DNA from: Pseudomonadota bacterium
GTDB taxonomy: Bacteria > Myxococcota > Myxococcia > Myxococcales > Myxococcaceae
Length of the DNA: 64,000 bases
Assembly (NCBI GenBank): GCA_023423535.1
Contig: JAFAFL010000007.1
Location: forward strand, 4,072-68,071
Direction of reading: 5' to 3'
A program made the position numbers and the translations under genes. Numbering within the stretch: position 1 is the first letter of the stretch; the number at the start of each line of letters is the position of its first letter. Under the pieces are notes generated by a model that searched no databases, was not told where the DNA came from, and worked only from the letters and a program-made list of their open reading frames with translations. Positions 49,895 to 60,784 of the stretch are shown here, one piece after another.

Positions 49895-50695
49895 CTACTT
49901 GCCGTAGTGCTTGAGGTACTGCGCCGCGTTGTCCTCGGCGCCGTTGAGGACGCAGCCGACGACCGGCACGCCCTGCAGGTGCTCCATCGCGTGCTGCACC
50001 TGGGTGGTGTTCGTCACCTTCGCGCGGATGACCATCACCACGCCGTCCGCCTGCTGCGCGAGGATCGCCGCGTCCGCGAACGGGAGCGTGGGCGGCAGGT
50101 CGATGTACACCTCGTCGAACCCGTTCTTCACCGCCTCCATCAGCTCGCGCATGCGCCGGCTCGCCAGCAGCTGCGTGGGCTCCTCCGGCGTCGCACCGGC
50201 GGGGATGACCGCCAGCCGCGTGGAGCGGAAGCGGCGCACCGCCTCGTTGAGCTGGCAGTCCCCGCTGAGGAGCTCCGCGAGCCCCGGCTTCGTCTTGAAG
50301 CCGAGCACCTGCGCCACCTGCGAGCGCCGCAGGTCCGCGTCGATGAGCAGCACCCGCCGCTCCGGGTTCGCCCGCGCCGCGGTCAGCGCGAGGTTCACCG
50401 AGGTCACCGTCTTGCCCTCGCCCGGCATCGCCGAGGTCAGCGCGACGGTCTTCATCGGCTTCACGGTGCGCAGCCGGTCGAGCCGGTAGTACAGCGTGCG
50501 GTACTGCTCCGCGGCATTGGAGGCCGGCGAGGTCAGCGTCACCACGCGGCGGTCCACCTCGTTGCGCGCCTCGGTCCCTTCATCCACCCGGGGCAGGAAG
50601 TTCCCCGCCCGCGTCATCGTCTGGTCCATGGTGTTCCTCTGTGTCTTTCGCCGCGCGGTGTCGGTCTGGAGATCGATGTCAGTTGGCGTCGTCAT
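49895..50695 (-). CDS. exoD: bacterial tyrosine kinase ExoD
   Basis: 266 residues, CpsD/CapB type. Walker A SAMPGEGKTVTS, Walker A' VLLIDADLRRSQ and Walker B EVYIDLPPT are present. The tyrosine cluster is small, with two tyrosines in the last eight residues (QYLKHYGK). It is a separate polypeptide that must work with the membrane activator ExoC, whose end it overlaps by 17 nt. Its phosphorylation cycle controls chain length or export. Confidence 0.92.
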   Translation of the reverse strand: MTTPTDIDLQTDTARRKTQRNTMDQTMTRAGNFLPRVDEGTEARNEVDRRVVTLTSPASNAAEQYRTLYYRLDRLRTVKPMKTVALTSAMPGEGKTVTSVNLALTAARANPERRVLLIDADLRRSQVAQVLGFKTKPGLAELLSGDCQLNEAVRRFRSTRLAVIPAGATPEEPTQLLASRRMRELMEAVKNGFDEVYIDLPPTLPFADAAILAQQADGVVMVIRAKVTNTTQVQHAMEHLQGVPVVGCVLNGAEDNAAQYLKHYGK

Positions 50696-52088
50696 GGGGC
50701 ACGTGCCGGTTCTGCTGCAGTTGAGGGATGAGGATCCGCTTCTCGCCCTTCAGCGTCCCCAGCTCCGGCACCACCGCGAGCACCGGCATCGGCAGCCGCT
50801 GCTTCACCTGGTCCACGTCGCGGATGGACTCGTCGCGGCTCTCGGCGAGCACGCCCACCAACACGCCGAGCGCAAGGGCCACCAGCAGCGCCAGCACGAG
50901 CCCGCTCATCCGGTCCGGCGCCGCCGCGGTGGAGGGAACCGTCGCCGGCGAGATGACCTGGAACACGTCCTTCGCGCCGCGCTGCTCGAGGCCCTGCGCC
51001 AGCTCCGCCTCCACCTTGCGGCTGCGCACGCTCTCGTACTTCGCGCGCAGCATGTCGTACTCGCGGGTCATCAGGCCGAGCTCGTGCGCCCACTTCGGCG
51101 TCGCGTCGATCCGCGCCTGGAACGCCTGCGCCTGCTTCTCGAGGTCGCCGATCTGCCGGGTGATCTCGGCGATGACCTTGTTCATGCGGGCGCGCTCGTT
51201 GCGCTCGTCCACCATGCGGGCCTCGGCGGCGCTGATCCTGCCCTTCAGCGAGCCCAGCTCCTTCGTCAGCCGCTGCACCTCCGGGTGGTCCGGCGTCCAG
51301 GTGGCACGGGCGGTGGTCAGCATCCGCAGCGTCTCGGCCTCCTGCGCCTTCAGCCGGCCCACCTCGCTGTCACCGGGCAGGTGTGCGCGGAGCATGTCGC
51401 CGCGGCGCATCTCCGCCCCGCGCAGCTCGTCGGTGCGGGCCTGGATGTAGCCCATCGTCCGGTCGAGCCCGCGCATGTTCGTCTCCAGCTGCTCGGGGAG
51501 CTCGCCCATGTGGTCGACCTTGAACTGGGTGATCTTCTGCTCCCACTCCACCAGCTGGGTGCGCAGCGCCTTCTCCTCCTCGGCGAAGAGCTGGGTGGTG
51601 CGCTGGGCCTGACCCTGGCGCGCCATCACCGCGAGCTCCGCGAACACCTGCGGCAGCTTGTTCGCCACCTGCGCCGCGACGTCCGGATCGTTCGCGCTGT
51701 AGGTCAGCTCGAACGCGTTGTCGCCCTCGATGCGCACGTCGATGTCCTTGCGCATCCGCTCCACCGCCGCGTCGATCCCGCTCTTCTCGCGGACCTCCGC
51801 GTACAGACCGAGCTCTTCGATCGTCCGCTGCAGCACCGGTCGCGACAGCAGCTCCTGCCGCACCGTGACGATCCGCCGGTCCACCGTCTCGCTGATGGTG
51901 GGCTGCACCATGTCCGCGATCGGGTGATGCGGCTCCACTCGAACCACCGTGGTGGCCGTGTAGACGCTGGGCATCGTCGCAACCACCGCCGCCCCCAGCG
52001 CAAACGTCCCACCGGCGATGGCGAGCACCAGGAGCCTGCGCCTCCAAAGCGCCTTCACCACCTGATCCACCGTCATCCCACGCTCCAT
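50679..52088 (-). CDS. exoC: Wzc-like chain-length regulator without kinase ExoC
   Basis: 469 residues. An N-terminal Wzz region (LWRRRLLVLAIAGGTFALGAAVV helix, then VYTATTVVRVEP), a long coiled coil in the periplasm (about 160-370) and a second membrane helix (RMSGLVLALLVALALGVLVGVL) preceded by a Pro-containing loop. The kinase domain is missing and supplied by ExoD. GGAGGA lies 7 nt before the ATG. Part of the polysaccharide co-polymerase. Confidence 0.9.
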   Translation of the reverse strand: MERGMTVDQVVKALWRRRLLVLAIAGGTFALGAAVVATMPSVYTATTVVRVEPHHPIADMVQPTISETVDRRIVTVRQELLSRPVLQRTIEELGLYAEVREKSGIDAAVERMRKDIDVRIEGDNAFELTYSANDPDVAAQVANKLPQVFAELAVMARQGQAQRTTQLFAEEEKALRTQLVEWEQKITQFKVDHMGELPEQLETNMRGLDRTMGYIQARTDELRGAEMRRGDMLRAHLPGDSEVGRLKAQEAETLRMLTTARATWTPDHPEVQRLTKELGSLKGRISAAEARMVDERNERARMNKVIAEITRQIGDLEKQAQAFQARIDATPKWAHELGLMTREYDMLRAKYESVRSRKVEAELAQGLEQRGAKDVFQVISPATVPSTAAAPDRMSGLVLALLVALALGVLVGVLAESRDESIRDVDQVKQRLPMPVLAVVPELGTLKGEKRILIPQLQQNRHVPHDDAN

Positions 52089-52114
52089 GTCGTGCTCCTC
52101 CGTCCCTTCCCTTG

Positions 52115-53278
52115 TCACCAGGTCCGCGCCATCAGCCGGATCGCCACCACGTTGCGAGACAGATCGACGTCCGGCCCGTAGGTGCCGACCTGGGCAATCC
52201 TGTCCACCTGCCCCTGCATCGACAGATGCCGGGTCAGGCTCCACTCCACGCCGCCGCCCACCGCGTAGCCGGCCATCCCGGCGGCGCTGGACGTCGACAA
52301 CCAGGTCTGCGCGTTGCCGGGCGCAGCCCCGTTGCGGAACCCGTAGGCCCCGCCAAAGACGTTCACGCGGCGCGACAGCCGGACCCCCGTGTAGAGGCCC
52401 GCGTACTGCGCCCACACCGCGGAGGTGAAACCGGTCGCCCCCACGAGGTCCTGCCCCGCCTGCGCGCTCAGCTCGAAGCCCTCGAAGGCCCGCGTCAGCT
52501 GCGCGTGGATCCGCGGCGACACCCCGTCACCCACGCCGCGGGACTCCACGTAGAAGACCGGGCCGGCGCGCACGTTCAGCGTCGTCTGCGTGCCGGTGCG
52601 GTAGCGCAGTGCCGCCACCGGTGCGTGCGCCATCGCCCGCTCCGGGCCGTAGAGGAAGTACTGGAAGCGGTACTCCGCTCCGAGCGACAGCCGCGCGTTC
52701 ACCCGCGCCATCAGCTCCGCGGAGGGCGCGTGCACCGCGCCGGGCGGAGTGTCGGTCTCGAGCATCTGCGTGCCCTCGAAGCGGTAGGCCACCCGCCCAT
52801 CGAGCGTCCGCGTCAGCCGCGTGCCCACGCCCACCTCGCCCGTGCCGTAGAGGACGGGCGAGAGGCTGCGGCCCATGCCGGTCCGGGGCAGCGAGGTCGG
52901 ATCCGACACGCGCCAGCCGCGCAGCTCCACCGTCGCCACCGTCCGCGGCGACAGCTCCGTGCGCAGATCGAAGCCCGCGCGGTGATCGACCCGCGCCGTC
53001 TGCGAGAAGTAGCGCAGCTGCAGATCCGGCGCGTACCAGCCCTCGAGCGTGAAGTTCCGGTTCTCCGCCCGGACCCCGCCCTGCGCCGTCAGCTTCGACA
53101 GGAGCTCGCCCGTCACCGGCGCATCCGCGTCGTTGTTCCGCAAGAGCGCGTCGTCGTCGTACCGGCCCTCGATGCCCACCTGCAGACGGGGCTCGACGAT
53201 CGTCGCCGCGACCGCGAAACCCGGAGTCAGCAGCAGCGCCGAGAACACTGCGATCTGGATTGCCCGTCCCACCGTCAC
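52115..53278 (-). CDS. exoB: outer-membrane beta-barrel ExoB (WzpS-like)
   Basis: 387 residues from GTG 53278; an ATG at 53326 is possible. Signal peptide (GRAIQIAVFSALLLTPGFAVA) and then about 16-18 alternating amphipathic strands, ending with an aromatic-rich, strand-type C-terminus (IRLMARTW), as in outer-membrane barrels. In M. xanthus the partner of the short OPX protein ExoA is an 18-stranded barrel (WzpS) forming the export pore. The gene order and size match. Confidence 0.85.
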   Translation of the reverse strand: MTVGRAIQIAVFSALLLTPGFAVAATIVEPRLQVGIEGRYDDDALLRNNDADAPVTGELLSKLTAQGGVRAENRNFTLEGWYAPDLQLRYFSQTARVDHRAGFDLRTELSPRTVATVELRGWRVSDPTSLPRTGMGRSLSPVLYGTGEVGVGTRLTRTLDGRVAYRFEGTQMLETDTPPGAVHAPSAELMARVNARLSLGAEYRFQYFLYGPERAMAHAPVAALRYRTGTQTTLNVRAGPVFYVESRGVGDGVSPRIHAQLTRAFEGFELSAQAGQDLVGATGFTSAVWAQYAGLYTGVRLSRRVNVFGGAYGFRNGAAPGNAQTWLSTSSAAGMAGYAVGGGVEWSLTRHLSMQGQVDRIAQVGTYGPDVDLSRNVVAIRLMARTW

Positions 53279-53419
53279 CCCGCCGTCACCAGGTCCGCCA
53301 CCACCACGCCCACCACCCACGCCCATCGCCCGCCACGCCCTGAAGCCACACCTCTCCCGTGCGCCTCCCCCTGCGGAGAGGCCCCGGGTCACTGCGTCAC
53401 TGCGCTGCCGGGTCGCCCG

Positions 53420-53995
53420 CTACGGCACGACCACCGTGTCGCCCGGCGCGAGCCACACCGCCGAGCGCTTCTCGTCGTCGTCCGTCACCAGATCCGCGTA
53501 GCTGATCACCGCGCTCTTCCCGTCGCGGCGGATGACCCGGATGTTGCGCTTGTCGGCGAAGTCGCTGAACCCACCGGCCAGCGCGATCGCCTGGAGCACC
53601 GAGACGTGCCCGCGCATCGGATACATCCCCGGCCGCGTCACCTCACCGGTGACGAACACCCGCGGCGAGTTGACCTCCTGCACGATCACCGTCACCCGCG
53701 GCTCCTGCACGTACTGCTTCAGCGCCGTCGCCACCTCCAGCTCGAGCTCCTTCGGCGTCTTCCCTGCCGCGCGGACCTCGCCGACCATCGGCAGCGAGAT
53801 GAACCCATCCGGCCGTACCGGCACGACCCGCGAGAGGTCGGCGTCGCGCCACACGGCGACGTCCACCACGTCCTCGAGGCCGATCCGGTAGGGCTCGTCC
53901 GCGGGCGGCTGGATGTTCTTCTTCTGGCCCGCGCACCCGCCGAGCAGGAGCACCGCCACCATCGTCCAACCCCACGCGCTCGTCTTCACGCCCAT
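53420..53995 (-). CDS. exoA: short OPX (Wza-like) export lipoprotein ExoA
   Basis: 191 residues. Lipobox VAVLLLGGCAG, then the polysaccharide-export domain YRIGLEDVVDVAVWRDADLS and LPMVGEVRAAGKTPKELE, then one SLBB domain (FVTGEVTRPGMYPM, VLQAIALAGGF). It is about half the size of E. coli Wza and lacks the C-terminal membrane-spanning helix. That is the 'short OPX' type that needs a beta-barrel partner, here exoB. Also known as fdgA or WzaS in M. xanthus. First gene of the operon; AAGGAG and GGGGAG precede the ATG. Confidence 0.92.
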   Translation of the reverse strand: MGVKTSAWGWTMVAVLLLGGCAGQKKNIQPPADEPYRIGLEDVVDVAVWRDADLSRVVPVRPDGFISLPMVGEVRAAGKTPKELELEVATALKQYVQEPRVTVIVQEVNSPRVFVTGEVTRPGMYPMRGHVSVLQAIALAGGFSDFADKRNIRVIRRDGKSAVISYADLVTDDDEKRSAVWLAPGDTVVVP

Positions 53996-54040
53996 TGCTC
54001 CCCGCTCCTTCCGTTGCTCGCGATTGCGTGCGGCTTCCTA

Positions 54041-54056
54041 AGCAGCCGATGTGCCA
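54041..54056 (-). promoter_or_regulatory. sigma-54 promoter of exoA-I
   Basis: On the minus strand: TGGCAC, ATCGG spacer, CTGCT. It has the correct 10-nt distance between GG and GC and one mismatch to TGGCAC-N5-TTGCW. Predicted start near 54030, 35-nt leader to the exoA ATG. In M. xanthus the exo operon is reported to be controlled by the enhancer-binding protein Nla6. Confidence 0.8.
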
Positions 54057-54107
54057 CCGGACTCCGGCGCCCGAGGTCCAGATTCCGGGCGTTTGCAGCG
54101 CCCATCT

Positions 54108-54133
54108 GGGAACGGTGGGTTCCCCGAGGGGAA
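54108..54133. promoter_or_regulatory. overlapping inverted repeats upstream of exoA
   Basis: GGGAAC-GGTGG-GTTCCC (54108-54124) immediately overlapped by TTCCCC-GA-GGGGAA (54120-54133). Located at about -78 to -103 from the predicted start, a normal place for an activator of sigma-54. Shares its half-site with the repeat at 15838-15857. Confidence 0.5.
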
Positions 54134-54305
54134 AAAAGTTCTCTCCCACGTGCGGAACCGCGCGCCACACCCGGAAACTTTTCAGTCCACGGCTGGGGAA
54201 CGCGAACGCGCGAAAGGTGGGAGCGCGCTTCCCAAAACACCGACATCACGCCCCGAGGTGCCGCGGCACGCGCGTTGAAACCACCACCCCGCGGGGGGAA
54301 TCGAC

Positions 54306-54500
54306 ATGCTGAAGGTGGCGGCAGCTGCAGCGGTGGTGCTGGGTGTGACGGGCGGGGCGATCTCGGTGTTCGGCACGGCGCTGGGGGTGGGGGCGGAGGC
54401 GGCGGCGCTGGGCCTCTCCGGGGCGGGCCTGTGGGCGGCGAGCTACGGCCTGGGCGGGAAGCTCGGGGCGCGGCCGGCGGGCAACGCGGAGACGGCCTAG
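54306..54500 (+). CDS. small hydrophobic Gly/Ala-rich protein
   Basis: 64 residues. The body is one or two hydrophobic helices rich in Ala, Gly and Val (VAAAAAVVLGVTGGAISVFG; LGLSGAGLWAASYGLGG), so probably an inner-membrane peptide. GGGGGGA lies 5 nt before the ATG. It is divergent from exoA and may share its upstream region. No family recognised. Confidence 0.5.
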   Translation: MLKVAAAAAVVLGVTGGAISVFGTALGVGAEAAALGLSGAGLWAASYGLGGKLGARPAGNAETA

Positions 54501-54626
54501 CGCTCATCTAGAGGTGGAGCGGGCCGGTCGTCTCGACACGGCGGTGCACCGGGTCGGCCGGCTCGCCAGCGGGTGAGGCGAGCGCGTAAGGTCCTGCGCC
54601 TGCCCGTCTTGCACACAGGAGCGCGC

Positions 54627-55001
54627 ATGAACCGCCTCGTCCAGACCACCCCTTCCCTGCCGGAGGTGTGGTGCACCGACCAGGGCCTGCACGTCGAGGC
54701 CACCGCGCGCGGCATCCGCGTGTGGGGCGTGGCGACGGGGACGGACGGCGCGCTCGGGCTTCGCTTCGGCGAGGGCGTCTCGGTGGAGCTCTCGCTGCGC
54801 GCGGGTATGGGCGCGGAGACCGCGGTGAAGCATCTGCTCCAGTCGTTGTCGCCCGCGCTGCGGCTCGAGGCCCTGGTGGAGGCGGAGGGTGCGCTGCTGA
54901 TCGTCGCGCCGTCAGCGGGCTCCGCGGTGATGCAGGGCACTGCGGACGCTTCGGTGGTCCAGACGAAGACGCGCCCGCTGGCCGACACGCCGGCGTCCTG
55001 A
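54627..55001 (+). CDS. hypothetical protein
   Basis: 124 residues starting at the ATG that follows AGGAG by 6 nt. Soluble, alpha/beta-looking sequence with ATARGIRVWGVATGTDG and AVKHLLQSLSPALRLEALV; no signal peptide and no motif I recognise. Followed after 12 nt by the EVE-domain gene, so the two may be cotranscribed. Confidence 0.6.
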   Translation: MNRLVQTTPSLPEVWCTDQGLHVEATARGIRVWGVATGTDGALGLRFGEGVSVELSLRAGMGAETAVKHLLQSLSPALRLEALVEAEGALLIVAPSAGSAVMQGTADASVVQTKTRPLADTPAS

Positions 55002-55013
55002 TACGGGCGGCGC

Positions 55014-55445
55014 ATGCCGAAGCCCCGCTACTGGCTCATCAAGAGCGAGCCGGACGTCTATCCCTATTCGCAGCTGGAGAAGGACGGGCGCACCGCCTGG
55101 ACCGGCGTGCGCAACTTCGAGGCGCGCAACAACCTCCGGGCGATGACGCCGGGCGACCTCTGCCTCTACTACCACTCGGTGGAGGAGAAGAGCCTCGTGG
55201 GCGTCGCGCGCGTGGTGGGCACCGCGGTGGAGGACGTGACCGCGCCCGGCGAGGACTGGGCCCAGGTGGACGTCGCCCCGCTCGTCTCGTTCACGCGAAA
55301 GGTGACGCTGGCCGAGGTGAAGGCGGACGAGGCGCTGGAGGAGTTCACGCTCGTCACGCGCTCGCGGCTCTCCGTCGCGCCGGTGGCCCCCGAGCACTTC
55401 CGGCGCGTGCTCAAGCTGGCGAAGACGAAGCTGCCCGCGGCCTGA
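55014..55445 (+). CDS. EVE-domain protein
   Basis: 143 residues, the size of a single EVE domain (PUA-like fold). Characteristic blocks: YWLIKSEPDVYPYSQLEKDG, WTGVRNFEARNNLRAM, GDLCLYYHS and the aromatic cage around WAQVDVAP. EVE proteins bind modified bases in RNA or DNA. No restriction or modification genes are adjacent, so a housekeeping role is likely. Confidence 0.92.
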   Translation: MPKPRYWLIKSEPDVYPYSQLEKDGRTAWTGVRNFEARNNLRAMTPGDLCLYYHSVEEKSLVGVARVVGTAVEDVTAPGEDWAQVDVAPLVSFTRKVTLAEVKADEALEEFTLVTRSRLSVAPVAPEHFRRVLKLAKTKLPAA

Positions 55446-55460
55446 GCTCGGCGAAGTGGC

Positions 55461-56009
55461 TCAACCGCTGAAGAGCTGCACCAGCGCGCGAAGGACGAAG
55501 AAGGTCACCGTCGCCGCGCCGATGAGGATGAGCAGCGCGCCCGCGATGACCGCTGCGATCCAGAGCCGGCTTGCGCGCTTCGTCTTCACCGGTGACGCCA
55601 GATGGGCCTCGATCAGCCGGACGTTGCGCACGTTCGACTTCCACGCGGCATCGAACACGTCCCCTGCGAGCGGCACCGTCCCCACCGCCGCCTCGAGCGC
55701 GATGTTGCCGAGCATCCGCACGAGCACTTCCTTCGGCACGCCGGCGCGGACCGCCTCCAGCACGATCCAGGTGGAGAGCCCGACGCCGGCCACGTCGCCG
55801 AAGCCCGGGATGAGACCGATCAGCGGGTCGAGCCCGATCCGCCATCCGCCCGGCAGCGTGATCGACGTGTCGAGCACGTGCGCGAGCCGCCTCACCCGTT
55901 CGAGCAGCGCCGCATCCGCGGCCCGATCCGGGATCACGCTCACGCGCTGAGGCGGACGGGAAGACGCGCCTCTCGTTCCGAAGCCGTTGTTGACGGTTCG
56001 AGTCGCCAT
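55461..56009 (-). CDS. DUF4112 membrane protein
   Basis: 182 residues. The DUF4112 core is visible: LDTSITLPGGWRIGLDPLIG, IPGFGDVAGVGLSTWIVLEA, NIALEAAVGTVPLAGDVFDA and WKSNVRNVRL. A C-terminal membrane helix follows (LWIAAVIAGALLILIGAATV). ATG at 56009 preferred over an in-frame start 20 codons upstream. Function unknown. Confidence 0.82.
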   Translation of the reverse strand: MATRTVNNGFGTRGASSRPPQRVSVIPDRAADAALLERVRRLAHVLDTSITLPGGWRIGLDPLIGLIPGFGDVAGVGLSTWIVLEAVRAGVPKEVLVRMLGNIALEAAVGTVPLAGDVFDAAWKSNVRNVRLIEAHLASPVKTKRASRLWIAAVIAGALLILIGAATVTFFVLRALVQLFSG

Positions 56010-56081
56010 GACTCCAAGCTGTGCAGCGAGAGCGCCCGGGTCAGCGCGCGAGAGATGCCTGCTCGGCATCCTCCGCCGCCG

Positions 56082-56261
56082 CTACTCGTGCGGCGGAAAG
56101 GCAGCCGGCTTCCCGGTCCCGCCATTCCCCTCGGGCCGCGGCCCGGACTTCTTGTCCACCTCGCTCGCGGCGCGGTCCTCGCCCTTGTGCCGCAGCGGCG
56201 CGTTCTCCTCCGCGCCCGCCTTCCGCTCGCTCTGGTTCTTCTTCTCGTCGTGCCCGGCCAT
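56082..56261 (-). CDS. small charged protein
   Basis: 59 residues. The ATG at 56261 is preceded by AAGGGGGA with good spacing, and the frame ends with TAG at 56082. The product is very hydrophilic and probably disordered: Lys/Glu-rich start (GHDEKKNQSERK), middle GEDRAASEVDKK, end GKPAAFPPHE. No family known. It lies 72 nt upstream of the DUF4112 gene on the same strand. The strong ribosome site and biased composition suggest it is real. Confidence 0.6.
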   Translation of the reverse strand: MAGHDEKKNQSERKAGAEENAPLRHKGEDRAASEVDKKSGPRPEGNGGTGKPAAFPPHE

Positions 56262-56378
56262 GGTGTCCCCCTTCGTTGTCGTGTTGAAGCCTCCGACAAA
56301 GTTGGGGGCACGACCGGGCGAACGCAGCGGACGCAGCGGACGCAGAGCGCCCGCTCGCTCAGCACACCGCTCGGCTGA

Positions 56379-56804
56379 CTATCCCGGCGCCTCGACCTCA
56401 GCCGGCTGCCCCGCGCGTGGCCGAATGTGTCGTCGCCAGACGCCGACACGAAGTCCCTGCCACCGGTGCTCCGCGTGGAGCACCTTGAAACGCGTCCTGC
56501 GTCCCAGCGCGAGGCAAGCCCGGTCGGCAAGAGACAATCCCTGCCGGTGCGTCTGCGTGTAGAGCCGCGCTATCTCGAGCACATCCTCCTCCTCGAGCGG
56601 CACCACCTGCACGCCGAGGCTCAGGATGTCATCACGTGCGACTTCTGGATGGATGCCCCGCTCCGCCGCCTTCTGCAGCACCTCGGCGAGGTTCACGACG
56701 CTGATGACTGCGTTGGGCAACGCGGCGTCAACCTCGTCCCAGCCCGGCTCCTCCTGCAGTCGTGCGATCAGCGCAGACGCATCGAGCACGCACGGTTCGC
56801 TCAC
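56379..56804 (-). CDS. vapC: PIN-domain toxin, VapC type
   Basis: 141 residues from GTG 56804. PIN acidic residues are visible: Asp in CVLDASALIARL, Glu in VVNLAEVLQKA, Asp in LSLADRACLALG, forming the Mg-dependent RNase site. The GTG overlaps the antitoxin stop (GTGA), the usual coupling of such pairs. The target RNA is unknown. Confidence 0.88.
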   Translation of the reverse strand: MSEPCVLDASALIARLQEEPGWDEVDAALPNAVISVVNLAEVLQKAAERGIHPEVARDDILSLGVQVVPLEEEDVLEIARLYTQTHRQGLSLADRACLALGRRTRFKVLHAEHRWQGLRVGVWRRHIRPRAGQPAEVEAPG

Positions 56805-57127
56805 GCTCGCCGGCCTCGCTTGTCCTCTCGCTTCGCCTCCCGCTCCCGCTCCCGCGAGATCTCCGAGGATCCGCTCGCCCGCCCGAAAGCGCCCTTCCAC
56901 CGCGCGACGATCTCCTCCACGTGCCTACGCCGCGGTTCGAGCACGAGGCGTCCCCCTGCAACGCGCGCGGAAAGCTCGTCGCCCGCCTGGAGCTGGAGCT
57001 GCTCGCGCAGGTCGGCCGGAATGACGAGCCGGCCCTGACGGTCCAGGGTCAGACGGCTCGACTCACGCTTCGCAATGGCTCGGGCGCCGCGGGCGACTTC
57101 AGGAGCGTTCGGTGTCTTTCGCGGCAT
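56801..57127 (-). CDS. vapB: AbrB/SpoVT-type antitoxin, VapB type
   Basis: 108 residues. N-terminal swapped-hairpin DNA-binding domain: SSRLTLDRQGRLVIPADLRE, then LQAGDELSARVAGGRLVLEP. The C-terminal ~45 residues are highly charged (Arg/Glu/Lys) and should wrap the toxin. It likely represses its own promoter together with VapC. Upstream of vapC in the usual order. Confidence 0.87.
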   Translation of the reverse strand: MPRKTPNAPEVARGARAIAKRESSRLTLDRQGRLVIPADLREQLQLQAGDELSARVAGGRLVLEPRRRHVEEIVARWKGAFGRASGSSEISREREREAKREDKRGRRA

Positions 57128-57166
57128 GACGGAAGTATCGAGTCGCCCGAGGCTCCGCGCAACGCG

Positions 57167-58738
<1,572 letters not shown>

Positions 58739-58755
58739 AGAGACCTCCGGAAGGG

Positions 58756-58770
58756 GGTGCACTTTGCACC
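58756..58770. promoter_or_regulatory. palindrome upstream of the AbgT gene
   Basis: GGTGCA-CTT-TGCACC, perfect 6-bp arms, ending 17 nt before the proposed TTG start. Could be an operator for a dimeric regulator or an mRNA hairpin near the ribosome site. Confidence 0.4.
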
Positions 58771-58827
58771 ACCCTCTCCTTGAGGTTCAAACCTTCGCGC
58801 CTGCCTGCCCCTCGTGAGCGGAGCCCG

Positions 58828-60693
<1,866 letters not shown>

Positions 60694-60784
60694 CCCAACG
60701 CCCTCCGTCGCCATGTGCCCTGCCTCGCTCTTCAGACCGCCGAACCGAACCCGCCGAACCCGCCGAAAAATCGAAACGCCTGCC

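Larger units (their letters stand above)
53996..54305. other. exoA upstream regulatory region
   Basis: 310 nt without a gene. It holds the exoA sigma-54 promoter, several GGGAA/TTCCC half-sites (54108-54133, plus GGGGAA at 54195 and TTCCC at 54229) and a perfect 12-bp palindrome GTGCCGCGGCAC (54258-54269) before the divergent small gene at 54306. Confidence 0.6.

Noticed and set aside
54258..54269. 12-bp palindrome GTGCCGCGGCAC as a sigma-54 element
   Set aside because: It contains GTGCCA-like bases but lacks a correctly spaced -12 element; kept only as part of the upstream region.
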